Positions 59,809 to 64,000 of a stretch of 64,000 bases of DNA are shown here, piece by piece. Source of the DNA: Lithospermum erythrorhizon (lineage: Eukaryota > Streptophyta > Magnoliopsida > Boraginales > Boraginaceae). A program made the translations under genes and the position numbers. Below the pieces are notes generated by a model that saw only the letters and a program-made list of their open reading frames with translations, was not told where the DNA came from and made no database searches. The stretch spans positions 1 through 64,000 of the forward strand of contig JADFUC010000458.1 in NCBI GenBank assembly GCA_019722365.1, read 5' to 3'. Position 1 is the stretch's first letter. Every line of letters starts with the position of its first letter.

Positions 59809-62339
59809 TGTAATAACCGTTACAAAAAAAAATTAATTTTTGGTCATTTGATTGAGACGAGATAAGTATAAATAATTTCGATGATAATATTATTTTGTAA
59901 AATTTTTTAGCCGAATTACATTTATAATTTAGTAGTTTTGCCATGGAAAATTTTATCTTTGAAATCGGGTTCGTTGAGATTTAAATACGATAAGCGGAGA
60001 AATTATCGAAACCGAACGGGACTCGAGTTTTTAAATATCTGAGTCGTACTTATCTTCCATCGTCATTATCAAACACTTTATCATCTTCTTCTTTTCGTGG
60101 TTTGGCGAAATATTCACCCCCTCCCCATAAAAATTTCATTTCGTTTCTTCGATTGTCGCTTTCCAAGCTTAAGATCGTTGTAGAGATATATTTCTCCCCA
60201 TTAAGATTTCTCTCTTGAGGAGTTAGGTAAGAAATTTCAAGTCTTTCGAGATATTTCTTGGAAGTTTTGACATGGTTGACTTTTAGTTGAATTTTCCATA
60301 ATTCAATTTATGATGAATCTTAGTTGGTTATGGGTTGCATGACATTATATAAGTGATTAATTCATGATTTAAGTCGTTTTGAGGATGTTATGGCTGGGTT
60401 GACTTTTTATGGTTTTGGTTGAAGCTTTTTTGGGTTGATATTTTTCTAAGACTTTAAATGTGTATGAGGTTATATTGGGACTTTATTATAGTTATTTTGA
60501 TATTAAATTGGTGATTTAAAAAAATTGATTAAAGGGAGTTATGTCGAGAAAAAAGTGTTAATTCGAGTTGAGTTATAATTGATATTTCGGAATTATAGAT
60601 TGTTAATTATAGACCTATTTGATTAACTAGAATGACTTATAAGTCGATTTGTAATGACAAAGTGATAAGATGGAATTTAGCGGGGAATCGATTAGTGGTT
60701 GTGTCCGATGGGATTATAATTCGATGGATTTATCCGTCATGTTAAAATTTGTTTAGAGATAGTTCCCCAAGTTGGTTATGTATCTTCTAGAATGCCGGTA
60801 TAATAATAGGTCTTGATTATAATTTAAGGTGTTGTTTAGAGCATTGATCGTGGAAAAGAGCGATTACCTTGATTGTTTTTCGAAGGTTTTGCGGTAGCTA
60901 GCGAGGTGATTACTTATCTCATGGGAGTTACTTAGCGTATTCATTATAAATTGTGTGAACATGTTATTTTGTGTTATGATTCACAGAGAATGATATCACG
61001 ATATAATTGTTATATGATTATGTGATTATGATACGTGGCGTATATTTAGGATTTAAATGGCCTTGTCGTAACTTTATGATTTACGTGGCCTTGTCGTGAT
61101 TGTGTTTGACTTCTGATTGTGTGAGGAATGTTTTGGCTATTATTGCTTGGATATTGTTTGGGAGTAGAGTAGGCTGGTTATTGAAGGTGATGGTTAGAGT
61201 TATGTATGACTTGAGGTGACTTAGTGTCGGATTTGACCTATGTTAGGATGATTAGGGGTTAGGTGACTCTCCTTGATCACGAGGATATGCGATGATATGT
61301 GCCTTATACTTAGTGTATAAGTGCGGTGTGCTATACTTGGTATAAGTGCGGTGTGCCTTATACTTGTAGTGTATAAGAGGAGTGTGCCTTATCACGTAGT
61401 GTGAGGTCACGATGTTCCTTATACTTTGTGTATAAGTGCGGTGTGCCCCAACATACTTTGTGTATAGGAATGCGGTTTTTGGCCTTATCTTTGCGGTATA
61501 AGTCTTTAATTGATTATTGATTAGTCCATTCTAGCGGGTAGGCAGTTATATCTTGCGATTAGGAGTTGGTATCTTTGGTGGGGATATGAGAGAGAGACAA
61601 GAGGTTTGATGACTAGAGTTTTAGTCGTTGTTGAGCCTATTGATTTCTTTCAAAATTATTATTAACTTCTTTGAACCTTCTATTATATGCGAGATTTCCT
61701 AGCGAGGAATTATGTTGTATGACCTTTTAGGTAGTCTGGATATATGTATTTTATTCATATTTGACTATTATATTATTGATTGACTAAATTCCGTATAGGT
61801 AAGATTCACCCATGTGTTAAGTTTCACTAAGCCTCGCGGCTTACACCCTTTTTCGCATTGGGCGGCATTTTATTTGTGCCGAGGTTGGCCAGGCGGCGGT
61901 TGAGCCAAGAGGTGTTTGAGAGTTTTTGTTCGAGTGGCTAAGGGTGACGTCCAGGTGGTAGAGGATCTAGCGGTCGATTCGATGTGTTGTCAAGCTTGTT
62001 TTGATTGTTGTATTTTCCTTTTGAAACTTTAGCCTTGTCAATTTGTTGTCATTTGTATTACGGATCGGAGTACATTATGATACGGTTGTAGCTTACGTGC
62101 CGGCATTATATATTATTTAAGGATATGTTGTGTATATATATATGGGTTGTCGTTTAAACGTCGGTGATGGATTATAAATTTTAAAAAGCTGTTTTTGATT
62201 TGGGAAACTTTCATTTGGCGTCCACATTTTTGGATGAAAGCGGTGTGTTTTAAGCGGGTAGAATCCATCGGTTTGGTGACTTCTGGTGTTCGGTTTAATG
62301 ACTCCTTGAGGCGGCCGACACAGGGGCGGAGTCGTTCTG
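59809..62339 (+). repeat. Solo chromovirus-type LTR, copy C, with target duplication
   Basis: Starts TGTAATAACCG, ends near GGAGTCGTTCTG, 2.53 kb. It is flanked by ATTTA on both sides (59,804-59,808 and 62,340-62,344), a 5-bp duplication expected for an LTR-retrotransposon. The flanks rejoin as GTATTTATCTAAAAA, the undisturbed sequence seen in neighbouring array units (62,784 and 63,176). No internal region remains, so it arose by LTR-LTR recombination or was always solo. Confidence 0.72.
61295..61505. repeat. TTATACTT-GTATAAG motif array in LTR copy C
   Basis: Five or so units of GCCTTATACTT(A/T)GTGTATAAGTGCGGTGT, with internal variants. Same position and core as in copies A and B. Confidence 0.65.
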
Positions 62340-62344
62340 ATTTA

Positions 62345-63560
62345 TCTAGAAAAAAATTGAAAAAATATTGCATTCTGTGACGTTTCAGAATATATATGCC
62401 TTATACACGTCACACACTTTAAAAAAATACATATAAACTTATTTTAAAATATTCTGAAAAGTAATTAAAAGATATTCAACAAAATGTCTCAGAAACGTCA
62501 CACGTTGAGTATATTTAAAATTTATTAAAAAATATTGAGTATTTATCCCCTAAAAACTATATCTCTTTGTGTAAAATGAACTTTCGATAAAATATGTATC
62601 AATCTGTAACCAAATATATTTTAAAAATTTCATTTTCCTATGGTTTGATAAAATTTGACGTGTCAGCTGTTCTTTTTGATGAATAAATATCCAGTAAACA
62701 AAATATTTAATTGGAGCAGACATCGACCGTCCAGTAACTATATTTAAATAACATATATGGTTTAATTTATTTAAAGATAAGGAGTATTTATCTAAAAAAA
62801 TTGGAAACTATGACATTACGCTGACGTTTGGAATATATATATATCTTGCGTCCACTTGGCGCTTTAAAAAAAAAAGATATAAACTTATTTTAAAATATTC
62901 TAAAAATTAGTCAAAGAATCTTTAAAAGCGTCTCGAAATGTCATACGTTAGTATATTTAAAATTTATTAAAAGATACGGAGTATTTATCTAAAAAATTGG
63001 AACAAATGACATTCCTATGACGTTTGAATATATATATCTTATACGTCGCTGGCTTTTAAAAAATACATATAAACTTATTTTAAAATATTCTGAAAAGTAA
63101 TTAAAAGATATTCAACAAAATATCTCAGAAACGTCACACGTTGAGTATATTTAAAATTTATTAAAAAATAGGGAGTATTTATCTAAAAAAAATATATGCG
63201 CATCATTGTGTAAAATGAACTTCCCGATCAAATATGTATCAATCTGTAACTAAATATATTTTAAAAATCTCATTTCCCTATGGTTTGATAAAATTTGACG
63301 TGTCAACGGTTCTTTTTGATGAATAAATATCAAGTAAACAAAATATTTAATTGGAACGGGTATCGACCGTGCACTGATAGCTAATTTAAAATAACATATG
63401 TGATTTAATTTATTAAAAGATAAGGAGTATTTATCTAAAAAAAAATTGGAACCTATGACATTTCTGTGACGTTTTGAGAATATATATGCCTTATAGACGT
63501 CACACACTTTAAAAAAAGATACATATAAACTTATTTTAAAATATTCTGAAAAGTAATTAA
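62345..63560 (+). repeat. Tandem array of CACTA subterminal units
   Basis: Four consecutive units start with ATGACATT..GTGACGTTT (about 62,377; 62,808; 63,007; 63,455), with spacings near 430, 200 and 450 bp. Each carries AAACTTATTTTAAAATATTC, AAACGTCACACGTTGAGTAT (or a variant), AAATTTATTAAA and GGAGTATTTATCTAAAAA. The long units add TGTAAAATGAACTT, AATATGTATCAATCTGTAAC and TATGGTTTGATAAAATTTGA. A fifth, partial unit lies at 59,680-59,808, cut off by LTR copy C. Confidence 0.72.
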
Positions 63561-63591
63561 AAGAACGTAATGTGATGATATGTATGTACCA

Positions 63592-63990
63592 ATAGATTCA
63601 GTCATTTTTAGCCGGATTTGGTCGTGAATTATTCTTGGCCGGTGATGATATGTGTGTACAATTACCTCAGTGTATGTATGAAGGAGCACGTATGTGTTCG
63701 TATCTCGATTATAAAAATGGCCGAAGAGTCCGGGGCGTGATATAGACGTGTTTTTAAGGCCGTTGGTGGATGAGTTGAATGATTTATGGTCTGTTGGTGT
63801 TAACACTTGGGATTCATACAAACAACAGAATTTCCAACTTCGAGTGGCATTGATGTGGACGATTAGTGATTTTCCAGCATATGGCATGTTGTCAGGTTGG
63901 AGTACTCATGGACGCTTATCTTGTCCATATTGTATGGAGAAAACTGGTGCTTTTTGGCTAAAGGAGGGAAAAAAACATAGTTGGTTTTGA
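63592..63990 (+). pseudogene. CACTA transposase (TNP2-like, Transposase_21), 5' part, runs off the window
   Basis: The first part is in broken frames: a DGF..F/YSWPV-like stretch near 63,595-63,650, then YNYLSVCMKEHVCV and IKMAEESGA, corresponding to the YNLPP..C-to-PGPK..-D segment of the family. From 63,748 the frame is open and clean: FLRPLVDELNDLWSVGVNTW, QNFQLRVALMWTISDFPAYG, MLSGWSTHGRLSCPYCMEKT and GKKHSWFD. FLRPL..EL..LW..GV, ALMWTI.DFPAY.MLSGWST and CP.C are the hallmark words of plant En/Spm TNP2 transposases, which cut at CACTA ends. Most of the upstream N-terminal half is missing, so it is truncated or rearranged. Confidence 0.78.
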
Positions 63991-64000
63991 TTGTCACCCA

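Larger units (their letters stand above)
54221..63990 (+). mobile_element. CACTA (En/Spm) related region with nested LTR insertions
   Basis: The region is marked by many copies of TGTGACGTTT / AAACGTCACA and looser forms (GTGACATT, TGTGGCGTTA, ATGACGTTG), spread from about 54,260 to 63,490. Dense short subterminal repeats in both orientations are typical of CACTA elements. A CACTA transposase begins at the right edge (63,592). A TTTTTTGTAGTATAG at 58,17x resembles the inverse of a CACTAC-AAAAAA terminus with one change, so the left part (to about 58,188) may be a separate non-autonomous element. Two chromovirus LTRs (54955-57697, 59809-62339) are inserted in it, and two B3-like genes lie in the middle. 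Outer ends are not firmly placed. Confidence 0.55.

Noticed and set aside
62345..63560. CRISPR-like array
   Set aside because: Units are 200-450 bp and degenerate in a plant transposon context, with no short identical repeats and unique spacers.

Overview
This is nuclear DNA from a flowering plant, most likely a eudicot. It holds split genes with GT-AG introns, a plant-type SURF1 gene, a plant ABCG half-transporter, a tRNA-Gln(CUG), and many plant transposable elements: Ty1/copia, Ty3/gypsy, chromovirus, hAT, CACTA, LINE, SINE and MITEs. Most protein-coding stretches can be recognised but are broken by single-base indels. Transposon decay, poorly polished long-read sequence, or both could explain this. 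I cannot separate them from the sequence alone.

Layout. 1-12.2 kb: a Ty3/gypsy pol fragment (minus strand) into which a full-length Ty1/copia element (2.64-8.69 kb, two LTRs) appears to be nested. 12.2-18.2 kb: a long chromovirus LTR (Del/Tekay-like) followed by gag, protease, RT and RNase H on the plus strand, with no integrase or second LTR. 19.9-25.0 kb: hAT element copy 1. 25-28 kb: AT-rich intergenic DNA with a Stowaway-like MITE and small tandem repeats. 28.1-32.9 kb: an ABCG9-like transporter gene, degenerate, with a TE fragment in one intron. 34.8-38.8 kb: SURF1 on the minus strand. 39.35-41.5 kb: LINE fragment. 41.5-46.7 kb: hAT element copy 2 (minus) with a SINE inside its transposase and a B3-domain ORF. 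46.85-47.19 kb: a small intact ORF that looks like a host gene. 48.1-51.9 kb: a second complete Ty1/copia element (minus). 52.6 kb: tRNA-Gln. 54.2-64.0 kb: CACTA-related region with TGTGACGTTT repeats, two long chromovirus LTR insertions, two paralogous B3-like two-exon genes, a tandem array, and the start of a CACTA transposase running off the end.

Host genes are few: SURF1 (cytochrome c oxidase assembly in mitochondria), the ABCG transporter (probably dead), the tRNA and the small basic protein. The most interesting signal is in the DNA transposons. Both hAT copies carry, downstream of the transposase, a second ORF of the same unrecognised family. This ORF is separated from the transposase by clusters of GGTACC-centred repeats. 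Copy 2 also carries a B3-domain ORF diverging from the transposase. The unrelated CACTA region carries its own pair of B3-like genes among its subterminal repeats. Accessory DNA-binding proteins that act on the repeats of their own transposon are a reasonable inference. The sequence does not prove it.
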